Shown here: positions 1-8,350 of the stretch, in pieces
How the letters are laid out: each line of letters opens with the position of its first letter
How positions within the stretch are numbered: position 1 is the first letter of the stretch
Source: Caulobacter sp. UNC279MFTsu5.1
GTDB lineage: Bacteria > Pseudomonadota > Alphaproteobacteria > Caulobacterales > Caulobacteraceae
NCBI RefSeq assembly: GCF_900114015.1
Contig: NZ_FORN01000009.1
Location: 62,001 to 126,000, forward strand
Length of the DNA stretch: 64,000 bases
Reading direction: 5' to 3'
Program-made: the position numbers and the translations under genes
Notes under the pieces: model-generated
What the model was told of the DNA's origin: nothing
Databases searched by the model: none
The model's input: the letters and a program-made list of their open reading frames with translations, nothing else

Positions 1-163
1 GACGCCTCTGCCGCCGTCGCCCCTCGACGAGCTGCGCGTGCGCATCATTTGCCGCAAGGTGGTTGAGGAAGAGCAGGTCGAGCAGGACGTCTACGCTTAC
101 GACTATGATCACGACGTCGTCGCGCAGGCCGAAGCGGCGCGGCTGCTCCTGGCGGGCTACTAG
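1..163 (+). CDS. 3' end of an unidentified gene
   Basis: An open frame runs in from the window edge and stops with TAG at 161-163, giving 53 visible codons. The visible tail is acidic and tyrosine-rich, with the stretch DVYAYDYDHDVVAQ, and ends in AGY. I recognise no domain. The stop codon directly abuts the ATG of the next gene, so the two are probably co-transcribed and translationally coupled. Too little is visible to assign a function. Confidence 0.6.
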   Translation, partial: TPLPPSPLDELRVRIICRKVVEEEQVEQDVYAYDYDHDVVAQAEAARLLLAGY

Positions 164-1045
164 ATGGCTGAGGTTCTCGAGCGCGAGGTCATCGATGCGG
201 ACGACCTGCAGGGCTTCTCCGATCCCCTAGCCGATGTCGCTGGCTTGTCGTCCGTGCTGGTGCATGACGTTGGCCAGGGCGACGCCATCAGCATCCTGGA
301 CGCCGACGAAAGGCCGGTACTGCGGATCGACTATGGTGGCCTGCAGAGTGGTCCCTTCAAGGGTAAGACCGGTAAGGCGCGAGCTGGCTCCATCAATGCG
401 AAGTTGCCCATCCTTCAGGCGGCCCCGCTCATGCTCACCCATTGGGATGAGGATCATTGGTGTTCGGCACGCCGTCACACCGACGTGCTGACCAAGGCAC
501 GGTGGATCGTTCCGCGTCAACGGACCTCGCCGCGGGCGGTGCGGTTGTCGGCCAAGGTCGCCACGATCAATTGCGTGCCCGAAGCCGAGGTCGGCACGGT
601 GTTTCAGTATCGCGCCCAGAACGGCGACACGGTGTGGTGGGAGAAGATCGACCACTTCGACCCGACGGGGGAGGGCGAAGACTGCAACATGACCGGCTTG
701 GCCTTTTCGGTCACCCGGGGCGATCGGGTTATCTTTCTGCCCGGCGACGCCCCCTTCGACCGCATCCGCCACTACAGGCTCCATCAGGAGGACGGTCGCA
801 AAATGGTCGGACTGGTGGCGTTCCATCATGGCTCAGGTAACCACTGGCGCAACGCCACTGAGGAGTTCCTGAAGACCTGGGCCTCGCCGAACATGGACCA
901 GAAGGTCGTGTTCTCGTACGGAGATCCAAACACCTACGATCATCCGGTGTTGGACAACTACGAACCCTACTTTGGGGCGTCGGCCTTTTTCGCAACGCCG
1001 CAGGTGCGCCAGCGTACAATCGGGCCCATCCACATACGTCTATAG
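164..1045 (+). CDS. ComEC/Rec2-like metallo-beta-lactamase-fold hydrolase
   Basis: A 293-residue soluble protein of the metallo-beta-lactamase fold. Residues 33-44 (VHDVGQGDAISI) match the start of ComEC-type MBL domains. Residues 92-98 (THWDEDH) carry the HxDxDH metal motif. A later LPGD and a FHHGSGNHW stretch supply further expected acidic and histidine ligands. There is no membrane segment, so this is not the competence channel itself but the stand-alone hydrolase type, which often sits in defence or mobile islands. The ATG directly follows the stop of the upstream gene, suggesting a shared operon. The physiological substrate is unknown; a nucleic acid or nucleotide phosphodiester is the usual guess for this subgroup. 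Confidence 0.8.
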   Translation: MAEVLEREVIDADDLQGFSDPLADVAGLSSVLVHDVGQGDAISILDADERPVLRIDYGGLQSGPFKGKTGKARAGSINAKLPILQAAPLMLTHWDEDHWCSARRHTDVLTKARWIVPRQRTSPRAVRLSAKVATINCVPEAEVGTVFQYRAQNGDTVWWEKIDHFDPTGEGEDCNMTGLAFSVTRGDRVIFLPGDAPFDRIRHYRLHQEDGRKMVGLVAFHHGSGNHWRNATEEFLKTWASPNMDQKVVFSYGDPNTYDHPVLDNYEPYFGASAFFATPQVRQRTIGPIHIRL

Positions 1046-1781
1046 GCCAGAGCCCGCCGATAGTGGGCCTACTAGGGATGTGAAGGGCAGGCGATCAGTC
1101 GCGCATTCAAATCTCATGCTGTTGATCTACCAGTAGTCCGACCCGGTGCGACGTAGCGTCATCCGCAAACCGGCCGGACCCTGAGCTTCGAGGAAGTCGT
1201 GGCCAGTTGGAGGGCCCGGCCCGGGCGATCCACGGCCAGGCCTATGACGCGCCCCAGCCGGTGATCGGCGTGCTCGACGTCTCCAGCCTGCCCAGAAGGC
1301 GGCGCGCCCCAAGCCTGGGCGACGAGGTGGAAAGGCCGACGGTGAGGAGGGCGCTCAGCCCTCGGTCGCGGTCTCGGTATTGGCCGGCTCCCCCGCCAGC
1401 CGCAGGGCGTAGTAGGACGCCTTGGCGTCGCGGTACTCATGCTCAGCAGAGGCGACAGCGGCCGATCGGCCGCGCGACGTCCGCGTTCGGAGACGCCCTT
1501 ACTGGGTCCCGCCTGCGGGGAACGCCCAGCCCTGCCGAAGAGTCGAGCGCACGCGAAGGGTTTGAACGCTGGTTTGTCGACTTGGTGCAGCCCAGCTGAG
1601 TGTTGCGGCCGGTCCGCCGTCAATCCGCAGGGATCCGGCAAAGGTCGCCTCTCTGGAGGCGCGCTAAGGTCTGCAACTGGCGCGTTCTCCCCGCTGCTTT
1701 CAATTGTGTTGGCGCGCAGAGCAATTGCAGATTTAATATGCTGAAGCTTGCGGATCTGGTGCGTGAGGCGCCGTTTGAGGT
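1046..1781. other. gap with no intact gene
   Basis: This 736-base stretch has several long open frames on both strands, but none has convincing protein-like composition or a ribosome binding site. It looks like decayed coding DNA. A C-terminal-looking fragment on the minus strand is listed separately. At the right edge, the short frame MLKLADLVREAPFEV (1738-1785) ends inside the start codon of the HNH gene and may be the remnant of a partner gene. Confidence 0.5.
1355..1498 (-). pseudogene. C-terminal gene remnant
   Basis: The minus strand carries an open stretch ending in TGA (1355-1357) whose last codons read EHEYRDAKASYYALRLAGEP followed by a short acidic tail. This composition is typical of a real soluble-protein C-terminus and unlike the frames around it. 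Upstream the frame is closed by a TAA at 1499-1501 and has no start codon, so only a fragment survives. I do not recognise the family. Confidence 0.35.
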
Positions 1782-2468
1782 GTGAGCGAGCCTCATCAAG
1801 ATATTTGGGTGATGTGCGATTGGCTTGGGGGGGAAGTGCAAAGGATCGTTAGGAGTGCCGCGCCGCAAGAACTGTTTGAGCGGCTGCATCTTGCGCGTGA
1901 GCACCGTGAGCTGATCGACTGGCTGCGACAAGACGCGCGCCGACGGCAGCAGCGGCGCACGCCCATCAATTTTGACATCTTCCACAATCCCGAGCTGATT
2001 GAAGCGGTCGCCGCTGACTTCAATCATTCCTGCGTGTACTGCGAGCGTCGTTCGGCTGATGCGGGGGTTGGACATTTTCGGCCGTTGGCTGAGCCGGTCC
2101 CGTTGATCATGGGGGACGACAAAAACCATTACGCTTGGCTGGCCTATGAATGGCGCAACCTCGTCTATAGCTGCCCTGACTGTGAGGGGCTCAAAGGCCC
2201 TCAATTCCCCGTGGAAGGTCTGAGGGCTCGCTATCTCGCGACTTATGACGAGGTGTGCAAAAGCGATAAGAATCTGCTGGTGGACACGACCCGCGAGTCG
2301 CCCCTCCAACACTTCGATTTCCTCTTCGACGGACGCTGCTTCCCCCTAACCCCCCGAGGGCAGATCTCTGCCTCGGAGTTGGTGAAGCTGTCGTCGCACG
2401 TCATTTCGACGGGGCTGAGCGACAGTGTGGCCGGTCGAAGGCACGCGGTCCTAGAAGGCCCAAGCTGA
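1782..2468 (+). CDS. HNH endonuclease of the PtuB/TIGR02646-like type
   Basis: A 228-residue protein with a GTG start. The core matches the HNH proteins that partner RecF-like ATPases in Septu-type and retron-associated defence modules: C84-x-x-C87, then H98 in GHFRP, the WLAYEWRNLVYSC stretch, and C131-x-x-C134 followed by the lysine of EGLKGPQFP. The following LLVDTTRESP...HFDFLFDG block is also typical. The expected ATPase partner is not present upstream. Only a 15-codon open stretch overlaps the GTG (its TGA is at 1783-1785), as if the partner had been lost. The last 25 residues look unlike the family and may be a frameshifted end. It may be a remnant rather than a working system. Confidence 0.7.
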   Translation: MSEPHQDIWVMCDWLGGEVQRIVRSAAPQELFERLHLAREHRELIDWLRQDARRRQQRRTPINFDIFHNPELIEAVAADFNHSCVYCERRSADAGVGHFRPLAEPVPLIMGDDKNHYAWLAYEWRNLVYSCPDCEGLKGPQFPVEGLRARYLATYDEVCKSDKNLLVDTTRESPLQHFDFLFDGRCFPLTPRGQISASELVKLSSHVISTGLSDSVAGRRHAVLEGPS

Positions 2469-2574
2469 TGGAATTGTCGACATTGGAACCTCCCAACCAA
2501 CGGAACCCAGTGTAGGAGGCCATGAAGGCTTATCGTCCGGACACTCTTAATGTTCGTGGATGTCTGTGTCCCCA

Positions 2575-2618
2575 GCGACATCAGTGTCGGAACGACCTTT
2601 GCTTGCGACATCGGAACG
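2575..2618 (+). repeat. imperfect direct repeat, possible old transposon end
   Basis: GCGACATC followed closely by TCGGAACG occurs at 2575-2594, where a 5-base spacer (AGTGT-type) intervenes, and again compactly at 2605-2618. Short TGTC-containing repeats of this type are common at TniA/TnsB-family element ends, and the 198-base gap between the flanking genes holds nothing else recognisable. No matching inverted copy was found, so this is a weak call. Confidence 0.25.
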
Positions 2619-2666
2619 CGAGGCATTGACTGGCTTATCGGTCGTCCAAGGTGATATGCGGGATCT

Positions 2667-3563
2667 ATGGCGGAGCGGGCTCTAGACCTCGAGGCGATGG
2701 CAGTGACGCTGCGGGCTAGCGGCGAGTACCGCGTGCTACGTCGCCTGGCACCCCGGTTGCCGATTACAATCCCAGACGGCGTCGTCACTCGATCGGGCCT
2801 GTTCGTGGACGTCGAAACCACGGGTCTGGACTGGCGTCGTGACGAGATCATCGAACTAGCGATGATCCCGTTTCGCTATGGGTTGGACGGACGGATCTAT
2901 GGGATTGGCGAGGCCTTTCAGGGCTTTCGCCAGCCGGCCGCCCCAATACCCGCTGAGATCACCGCCCTGACCGGCATCGACGACGCCATGGTCGCGGGCA
3001 AGGCGATCGATTTGGACGCCGTGGCGGCTGTCGCCGCCCCGGCCGCCCTCGTCGTCGCTCACAACGCTTCCTTCGATCGCCGCTTCCTCGAGCGATTCAG
3101 TGAGGTCTTCCGTACCAAGCCCTGGGCCTGCTCGATGAGCCAGGTCGATTGGATCGCGGAAGGACACGAGGGCGTCAAGCTTGCCTACTTGGCTGCGGGC
3201 GCCGGGTTCTTCTACGACCGCCACCGGGCGGTGAACGATTGCACCGCGGCTATCGAGCTTCTGACCCTCGACCTGCCCAAGAGTGGTGTGCCTGCTCTAG
3301 CCTCGCTGCTGGAGCGAGCGCGAACCCCGACCTGGCGGATCTGGGCCGAAAACTCGCCCTTCGCCATGAAGGACCGGCCCAGGGCGCGCGGCTATCGCTG
3401 GAACGGCGACGACGGCGTGCCAGCGCGCTGTTGGTATGTCGATGTCGCCGACGCCGACAAGGAAGCGGAGCTGACATTCCTGCGGCAGGAAATCTATGGT
3501 GGTCAGATCGATCCTCTGACGCGACGGATTGATGCCTACGACCGGTTTTCAGAGCGGTGCTGA
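2667..3563 (+). CDS. DEDDh 3'-5' exonuclease (DnaQ/RNase T fold), copy 1
   Basis: A 298-residue exonuclease of the DnaQ-like superfamily. The five catalytic positions are visible: D48 and E50 in FVDVETTGLD, D137 in HNASFD, and H186 with D191 in DRHRAVNDC. Residues from about 200 onward form an extra C-terminal module (TWRIWAENSPFAMKD, then RGYRWNGDD, then a WYVDV strand). This module is shared almost word for word with the second copy at 21,431, including the final DAYDRFSERC. The enzyme should remove nucleotides from 3' ends; the target is unknown. It stands alone between the HNH gene and a glycosidase, while its paralogue sits between two helicase-nuclease defence operons. That placement suggests segmental duplication or repeated recruitment within the island. 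Confidence 0.85.
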   Translation: MAERALDLEAMAVTLRASGEYRVLRRLAPRLPITIPDGVVTRSGLFVDVETTGLDWRRDEIIELAMIPFRYGLDGRIYGIGEAFQGFRQPAAPIPAEITALTGIDDAMVAGKAIDLDAVAAVAAPAALVVAHNASFDRRFLERFSEVFRTKPWACSMSQVDWIAEGHEGVKLAYLAAGAGFFYDRHRAVNDCTAAIELLTLDLPKSGVPALASLLERARTPTWRIWAENSPFAMKDRPRARGYRWNGDDGVPARCWYVDVADADKEAELTFLRQEIYGGQIDPLTRRIDAYDRFSERC

Positions 3564-3582
3564 GGGTCTGCGACCAGGTTGG

Positions 3583-4605
3583 ATGGCGAGGGCGATGCGA
3601 TTTTCAAGACGAGCAGCGCTCGCCAATGGGCTGGCGATCGCGGCGTTGCCAGAAGCGTCCAGGGCCGGTCCGCCTGCGCGCCGTTTGAGCAACCCCAACG
3701 CATCAGCGGAAGCTCGCGCCCTCTATGACTTCCTCTGGCGGCTCTATGGCCGCAAGACGCTAACGGGCCAGCAGGAGCTCGGCGTGGCGCGAGCCGGGCC
3801 GCGCATCGAACTTGACTACATTGAGCGCGTTACGGGCCGCCAACCCGCCCTCCTGGGCCTCGACTACATCGAGCCGCGCGACAACAAGGCGGTCAACGAG
3901 CGGGCGACGGCCTGGCATCGTTCGGGCGGGATCGTCACGCTATGCTGGCACTGGGGCGCGCCGGACATTGGCACGGGATACGAGAATTCGAAAAAGGACT
4001 TCGACCTAGTCGCAGCTCTCCGGCCTGGTACGCCCCAGAACGTCGCGCTTCACCGCGACCTAGCGACCATAGGCGATCTGCTGGCGGTCCTGCGCGATCG
4101 GCAGGTCCCGGTGCTGTGGCGACCGTTGCACGAGTTCAGCGGCGATTGGTTTTGGTGGGGCAAGCATGGCCCTGTGGCTTTCAAGGCGCTTTGGGCTCTG
4201 ATGTACGACGAGTTCACCCATCGTCGCGGCCTCGACAATCTGATCTGGGTGCTGGGCTGGGCAGGTCAGAACGTAGATCCGGCGTGGTACCCGGGACGCG
4301 AGCAGGTCGACGTCGCGGGCGCCGACATCTACGTCGACGATCATGGCGATCTGGCCCCGATGTTCCAAGCGGTGAAGGCGATCGTCGGCGACACCGTGCC
4401 GATCTGCCTGCACGAAAACGGCCCCATTCCGGCGCCGTCGCTGCTCGGGCCTCAAGCCGATTGGCTGTGGTTCATGACTTGGCACACCCGTTGGCTAATG
4501 GATCCAGCTCAGAACGACCCTGCTCGCCTGAAGGCTTACTATGCGTCGGAGCGGTACCTGACCAAGGACGAGCTGCCGGCCGCCGGCTTGCCAAGGCTTG
4601 CTTAA
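3583..4605 (+). CDS. glycoside hydrolase family 26 (mannanase-like), exported
   Basis: The protein begins MARAMRFSRRAALANGLAIAA, a twin-arginine-like or Sec export signal, followed by a GH26 catalytic domain. Residues 177-187 (PVLWRPLHEFS) contain the acid/base Glu184 in the characteristic RPxHE context. HENG at 277-280 provides the nucleophile Glu278. GH26 enzymes mainly hydrolyse beta-1,4-mannan or related beta-glucans outside the cytoplasm. I chose the ATG at 3583; the ATG at 3595 is an alternative. The gene is out of place among nucleases and transposition genes. It may be the chromosomal neighbour into which the Tn7-like element inserted, or cargo; its stop lies 174 bases before the first transposon-end repeat. 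Confidence 0.75.
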   Translation: MARAMRFSRRAALANGLAIAALPEASRAGPPARRLSNPNASAEARALYDFLWRLYGRKTLTGQQELGVARAGPRIELDYIERVTGRQPALLGLDYIEPRDNKAVNERATAWHRSGGIVTLCWHWGAPDIGTGYENSKKDFDLVAALRPGTPQNVALHRDLATIGDLLAVLRDRQVPVLWRPLHEFSGDWFWWGKHGPVAFKALWALMYDEFTHRRGLDNLIWVLGWAGQNVDPAWYPGREQVDVAGADIYVDDHGDLAPMFQAVKAIVGDTVPICLHENGPIPAPSLLGPQADWLWFMTWHTRWLMDPAQNDPARLKAYYASERYLTKDELPAAGLPRLA

Positions 4606-4670
4606 GGCGATCCCGTTTTGGCAAAATGAGAGGCTAGAAACGGAATATATAGCCATTCCAAAATGGCCCG

Positions 4671-4712
4671 ACGGTGAAATGTGCGTGTAATTCGTCGATG
4701 TGAAATCGAGCA
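4671..4712 (-). repeat. possible inverted TnsB-site copies
   Basis: On the minus strand, TGCTCGATTTCACATCG (4696-4712) and GCACATTTCACCGT (4671-4684) resemble the repeat unit found in the opposite orientation at 4779-4906. They keep TGCT and ATTTCA but need one gap to align. They could mark the outermost transposon terminus or a second, abutted end; the match may also be chance in AT-rich DNA. Confidence 0.3.
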
Positions 4713-4778
4713 GTTACGAAGCAACATTTCTCTGCGTTGGATGATATAGGCTTATATGCATCTTTATGGAGAGACGGT

Positions 4779-4906
4779 TGCTTTCATTTTTGCAGAAATA
4801 TCCATTTATTTTCTCAAATTGAATAATCGAAAATGCTTCCTAAGCCGTGCTACCATTTCAACGGTAAATGCTGCCACTTCAACGGACTTTGCTACTCCTT
4901 TTGCAG
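4779..4906 (+). repeat. Tn7-like end: four TnsB-binding-site-like direct repeats
   Basis: Four 17-base units share the frame TGCTnCCAyTTywrCrG. They are TGCTTTCATTTTTGCAG (4779-4795), TGCTACCATTTCAACGG (4848-4864), TGCTGCCACTTCAACGG (4869-4885) and TGCTACTCCTTTTGCAG (4890-4906). The last three start exactly 21 bases apart, two helical turns, as TnsB binding sites do at Tn7-family ends. They lie upstream of tnsA in a non-coding AT-rich stretch, where an element end is expected. The exact terminus was not found, and no matching inverted array was seen to the right. Confidence 0.6.
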
Positions 4907-5148
4907 TGAATTTCTCGGTGCGCAAAAGTGAAGGCGCGTCCCGTTGCCTGTGGCGGGGTGGGAAAATTCCGCAGACATCTTGATTAGACTCGAAAATTAA
5001 CCTCGTATTCGCGAGGCGTGCGGATGCGCTCGCGATTTCGCAGATGGCGCAACGCGTCATGTGCAGGCGCCATTTGGCGTGCGCCGATCTCCAGCACAGG
5101 GAGCAATGAAGACGAGGCTTTTCTGAAAACCAACCGCTAGGGCGGAAT

Positions 5149-5186
5149 AGACAAAAACCCAGGCCTGCCAGGGCCTGGGCTTGTCT
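5149..5186 (-). terminator. strong hairpin upstream of tnsA
   Basis: The sequence AGACAA, then CCCAGGCC, a 6-base loop, GGCCTGGG and TTGTCT forms an almost perfect stem. On the minus strand the stem is followed by TTTTTG, as in an intrinsic terminator. It could insulate the transposition operon from leftward transcription, or act as a leader structure in the tnsA 5' region. Confidence 0.5.
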
Positions 5187-5321
5187 CGGAAAGAATCCGA
5201 AGTCGTTTGTGTGCGACCAGGAGACTTTCCCCCCGCATCGCCACTGAGTCAACACCGCGCCTGCGGAGGTGAATGATGGCGTGCGGGTGCTCCGCCTCTT
5301 CCAAAAAAAGGATGAGGAAAA

Positions 5322-6161
5322 ATGAGCACTAACTTTCCAGGACGACTTGAGTCTCACGTCACATATGCATGTGGCGCGGGTCGCTCGGTCGATCTGACCA
5401 AGGCGATCCTAAATGGACCCAACAGGCCCGCCGACGCCCTGAGTTGGGAGGCCATTAGCGCCGCCGGCCGGGTTGTTGTTACGCCGGACGGGCGACCCAT
5501 TCGCTCGATTATCACCGGCCGTAAGCGGATCGTCACAGGCAGCTATCCGAGCCGAAAAGCCGGCCGCACCTTCCCGCACGAGAGCATGAACGAGCACGCC
5601 TTCTTCATGCATAGCGAGGTCGACACGCGGGTCGTTGATTATCGAGCCCAGCCGTTCCGCTTCGAATTCGTCAGCGATGGCGCGAAGCTGATTTATATCG
5701 CCGACTGCGTACGCCTCCTGGAGGGAAACCAGGTCGAAGTCGTCGAGGTCAAGAACGACGGCCGGGCCCTTCGGGACGACAAGTACGTCCTGAAACTCAA
5801 CTACGTAAAGGCCGCCTGCGAGAAGCTGGGTTGGGCGTTCCGTATCGTTTTTCGTGATGACCTGGTCCTGCCGACGGCGACCTACGTCAATGTGCAGGAG
5901 GTGCAATCGCGCCGGCTCGTCCGGTTTGATGCGTCGCACGGCTACACGGCGGTCGAGGTCATCCAGCGAGCCGGCGGCGCGGTTCCGCTCGGCAGGCTGG
6001 CCGAGGCGCTCGGCGATCGTCGCCGCGGAAGCGCCATCGCTAAGGCCATGATGGTTTGCCGTCTGATCGACATCGATCTATCGCGCCCGCTGAGCTGCGA
6101 CAGCCCGGTGCGCCTAGTCGAGCAAGGCGCAAGCCATCGTTCGGACGGGGGCGCGTCATGA
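5322..6161 (+). CDS. tnsA: TnsA-like heteromeric transposase endonuclease subunit
   Basis: A 279-residue protein with a restriction-endonuclease-like TnsA domain. In the Tn7 system TnsA cuts the 5' ends of the transposon, so that the element leaves the donor completely. The catalytic set is visible as E91 (in ESMNEHAFF), D128 (in YIADCV), and E142-x-K144 (in VEVVEVKND), matching the family's E...D...(Q/E)xK pattern. The C-terminal third (from about residue 195) is the small helical TnsA_C-like region that contacts the ATPase TnsC in Tn7. The start ATG at 5322 has a good Shine-Dalgarno. The stop overlaps the tnsB start by 4 nt (ATGA), so it heads the operon. Confidence 0.88.
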   Translation: MSTNFPGRLESHVTYACGAGRSVDLTKAILNGPNRPADALSWEAISAAGRVVVTPDGRPIRSIITGRKRIVTGSYPSRKAGRTFPHESMNEHAFFMHSEVDTRVVDYRAQPFRFEFVSDGAKLIYIADCVRLLEGNQVEVVEVKNDGRALRDDKYVLKLNYVKAACEKLGWAFRIVFRDDLVLPTATYVNVQEVQSRRLVRFDASHGYTAVEVIQRAGGAVPLGRLAEALGDRRRGSAIAKAMMVCRLIDIDLSRPLSCDSPVRLVEQGASHRSDGGAS

Positions 6162-8350
6162 GCGTTCCCGTCCGTTTGACCATCGGCGATTGCTGGGAGT
6201 TCAAAGGGCAGCGCCTGCGCTTTGAGCGCGAACTCGGCGGCGGCCTTCTCCATTTCATCGTCGAGAGAACCTTGGCGCCTTTCCAGATTGAAGATGCCTT
6301 TGGCGGCTCTCTCGCGCCTGATACTGCCTGGCTGCTGCACGGCCTGGCGTCGGGCGTGCTGAGGCGGATCGCCGACCGCCGAGGACCTCTCGCTCGCAAG
6401 AACGCCGAAGGCCGCGAGGACGACTGTGAGGCCCTTCTCAAGCTCGACAGCCAAGCCCGCCTTCGTGCGTTCGTGGTTCGAGGCCTCGAAGCGATGGGCG
6501 AGGTGCCACGCAGCGAAAGGGCGATCAGGCTAGGTCTGGCAAAGCTGTGGGCCGCCGAACCGGACAAGGCGGCTCGCCTGGGTCACAAGCCGTCGCCGCG
6601 CTCGGTGCGCCGCTGGCTGGCGGAGCGCGGCACACCCGGTGAACGTCGCCTGCGGCAGATGATCTCCATGAGCGGGCGCGTCGAACGGAAGAGGCGGCTG
6701 CCCCCGCTGGTCGTCGAGCTCCTGCGCCGGGCTGCACTTTGGTACTGGTCACGACGAGGTTGGAGCCAGGCCGACGCCTATAGCCGCTTGGCGCGATTGA
6801 TATTCCGGATCAATCGACTGCGTCGGTCGGGCGGCCACTTACCGCTGCTTCCCCTGCCGTCGCCCGAAACCTTGCGCCAGGAAATCCACCTCTACGAATG
6901 CATCGACACCTATGCCGCCAAGTATGGGGAGAAGGCCGCCAAGACGCGGTTCAAGGCCAGCGGCAAGGGTCTCTCCGCCCAACGGTTCCTGCAGCTGGGC
7001 TGCATGGACCACACGGTGCTCGACGGCGTGGCGATCATCGACGCCGATTGGATGCTTCCGGTCGGCAGGCCCACTCTTACGGTCCTGATGGACGTGCGCA
7101 CCCGTTGCATCGTCGGGTTCGTGCTGAGTTTCGAGCCGCCGTCGATTTACTCGGTCATGGAGTGCATCAAGCGGGCCAATCGGCCCAAGCTCAATCTGCC
7201 CGGCAGCGCCGCTCGATACCCCACCCTGGTATGTATCTTCGGTCGGTTCGACGAGATCGTCGTCGATAACGGCAAAGAGTTCGTCGGCACCTCCCTGGAG
7301 GACGCGCTAGCGGACGTGGGCGTTGCCCTGCGCTTTGCGCCAACAGCGTCCCCTACCTACAAGGCAATGGTCGAGCGCTTCTTCGGGACGCTCAACAAGC
7401 TCCTCAACCACAAGCTTCCTGGCGGCGTGCTGAAGCCGGAGTTGCTTCGTGAGATGGGTTACGATCCGGCCAAGGACGCCGTCCTAACACTGGCCGAGAT
7501 CGAGGAACTGATCTGGGAGGCGCTGACCGTCTATCACACCGGCCATCACACCGGTGTCGGCGCTCCGCCGGCTCAGCTGTGGCAAGCCGACGTCGACGCC
7601 TACGGCATCGATGTCATCGACGATCGACAGCTCGACAAGATGTTGGGAGCCGTAGAGACGCGGCGCCTGACCAAGTCGGGCATCGAAATATTCGGCCTGC
7701 AGTACCATGACCCGGCGACGGTGGGCGGTCTGCTCGAAGAGCTGGCTAGGTTCGAACCGGTCAGGGGGCAGCGAAAGGGATCCGCGACCGCGCAGGTGAA
7801 GGTCAAATACAATCCCGTGAACCTGTCTGAGGTTCACGTCTGGAATCGGCAACGCAACCGGTACGTGACGCTGCCTTGCCTGGACGAAAAGTACACGGCC
7901 GGGATGTCACTTTGGCATCATCGCAAGATCCAGGAGTGGTCGCGCCTCAAGGGTTTGGAGTTCACGACCGAAGAGGACCGCCTAGTGGCGCGGGCGAAGT
8001 TCATTTCGCTGATCGAAACCAGTGCTCCTGGACTGAAGGGCAAGGATCGCCGTGCCGCGCTGCGCTTAAGGAGTTCGCCAAAGGTTCAAAGCCTGGCGGG
8101 CGAGGCGCCCATGCTGGCCTACGCATCGTCGCGGCACGATGGGCTGGCGGCGGTAATTCCCCACGAGACACTGGCCTCGATGCGAAGCGACGACGGCCAG
8201 GCCTCAAGCCGGCCGGCGCGACCCCAAAAGCGCTCGTCCAAGCGCCGCAAGGTCAACCCGTCCCAAAAGCCATCGATCCTGGCGCCCGAAACCGGGCGCG
8301 AGGCGGATTTCTCAATCGACTATTCCGGCTGGAAGGAGATCGACCTGTGA
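6158..8350 (+). CDS. tnsB: TnsB/TniA-like DDE transposase
   Basis: A 730-residue integrase-fold transposase that binds the element ends and performs 3'-end cleavage and strand transfer. The catalytic triad is readable: D284 in MDHTVLDG, D370 in IVVDNGKEF, and E406 in VERFFGTLN. The N-terminal 270 residues contain helix-turn-helix-like DNA-binding segments. A beta-barrel and basic C-terminal region follow the catalytic core, ending in a Lys/Arg-rich tail (RPQKRSSKRRK) that may contact TnsC. The ATG at 6158 overlaps the tnsA stop; a longer in-frame extension to 6056 overlaps tnsA heavily and is unlikely. The stop overlaps the GTG start of tnsC. Binding partners should be the 21-bp repeats at 4779-4906. 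Confidence 0.9.
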   Translation: MSVPVRLTIGDCWEFKGQRLRFERELGGGLLHFIVERTLAPFQIEDAFGGSLAPDTAWLLHGLASGVLRRIADRRGPLARKNAEGREDDCEALLKLDSQARLRAFVVRGLEAMGEVPRSERAIRLGLAKLWAAEPDKAARLGHKPSPRSVRRWLAERGTPGERRLRQMISMSGRVERKRRLPPLVVELLRRAALWYWSRRGWSQADAYSRLARLIFRINRLRRSGGHLPLLPLPSPETLRQEIHLYECIDTYAAKYGEKAAKTRFKASGKGLSAQRFLQLGCMDHTVLDGVAIIDADWMLPVGRPTLTVLMDVRTRCIVGFVLSFEPPSIYSVMECIKRANRPKLNLPGSAARYPTLVCIFGRFDEIVVDNGKEFVGTSLEDALADVGVALRFAPTASPTYKAMVERFFGTLNKLLNHKLPGGVLKPELLREMGYDPAKDAVLTLAEIEELIWEALTVYHTGHHTGVGAPPAQLWQADVDAYGIDVIDDRQLDKMLGAVETRRLTKSGIEIFGLQYHDPATVGGLLEELARFEPVRGQRKGSATAQVKVKYNPVNLSEVHVWNRQRNRYVTLPCLDEKYTAGMSLWHHRKIQEWSRLKGLEFTTEEDRLVARAKFISLIETSAPGLKGKDRRAALRLRSSPKVQSLAGEAPMLAYASSRHDGLAAVIPHETLASMRSDDGQASSRPARPQKRSSKRRKVNPSQKPSILAPETGREADFSIDYSGWKEIDL

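Larger units (their letters stand above)
4606..5321. other. AT-rich non-coding region before tnsA
   Basis: This 716-base intergenic stretch is visibly more AT-rich than the rest of the window between about 4,620 and 4,930. It holds the transposon-end repeats listed separately, the palindromic CCATTCCAAAATGG, and a strong hairpin at 5149-5186. The open frames that cross it look random. A good Shine-Dalgarno (AAGGATGAGG) precedes the tnsA ATG. Confidence 0.6.

Noticed and set aside
1159..1641. A 160-codon minus-strand frame in the gap after the MBL-fold gene
   Set aside because: Arg/Pro-rich with no family resemblance. A different minus-strand phase there carries the more credible C-terminal remnant.
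4779..4906. Regular 21-base repeats as a possible CRISPR array
   Set aside because: Only three adjacent copies with almost no spacer and no cas genes. Position and form fit transposase binding sites.
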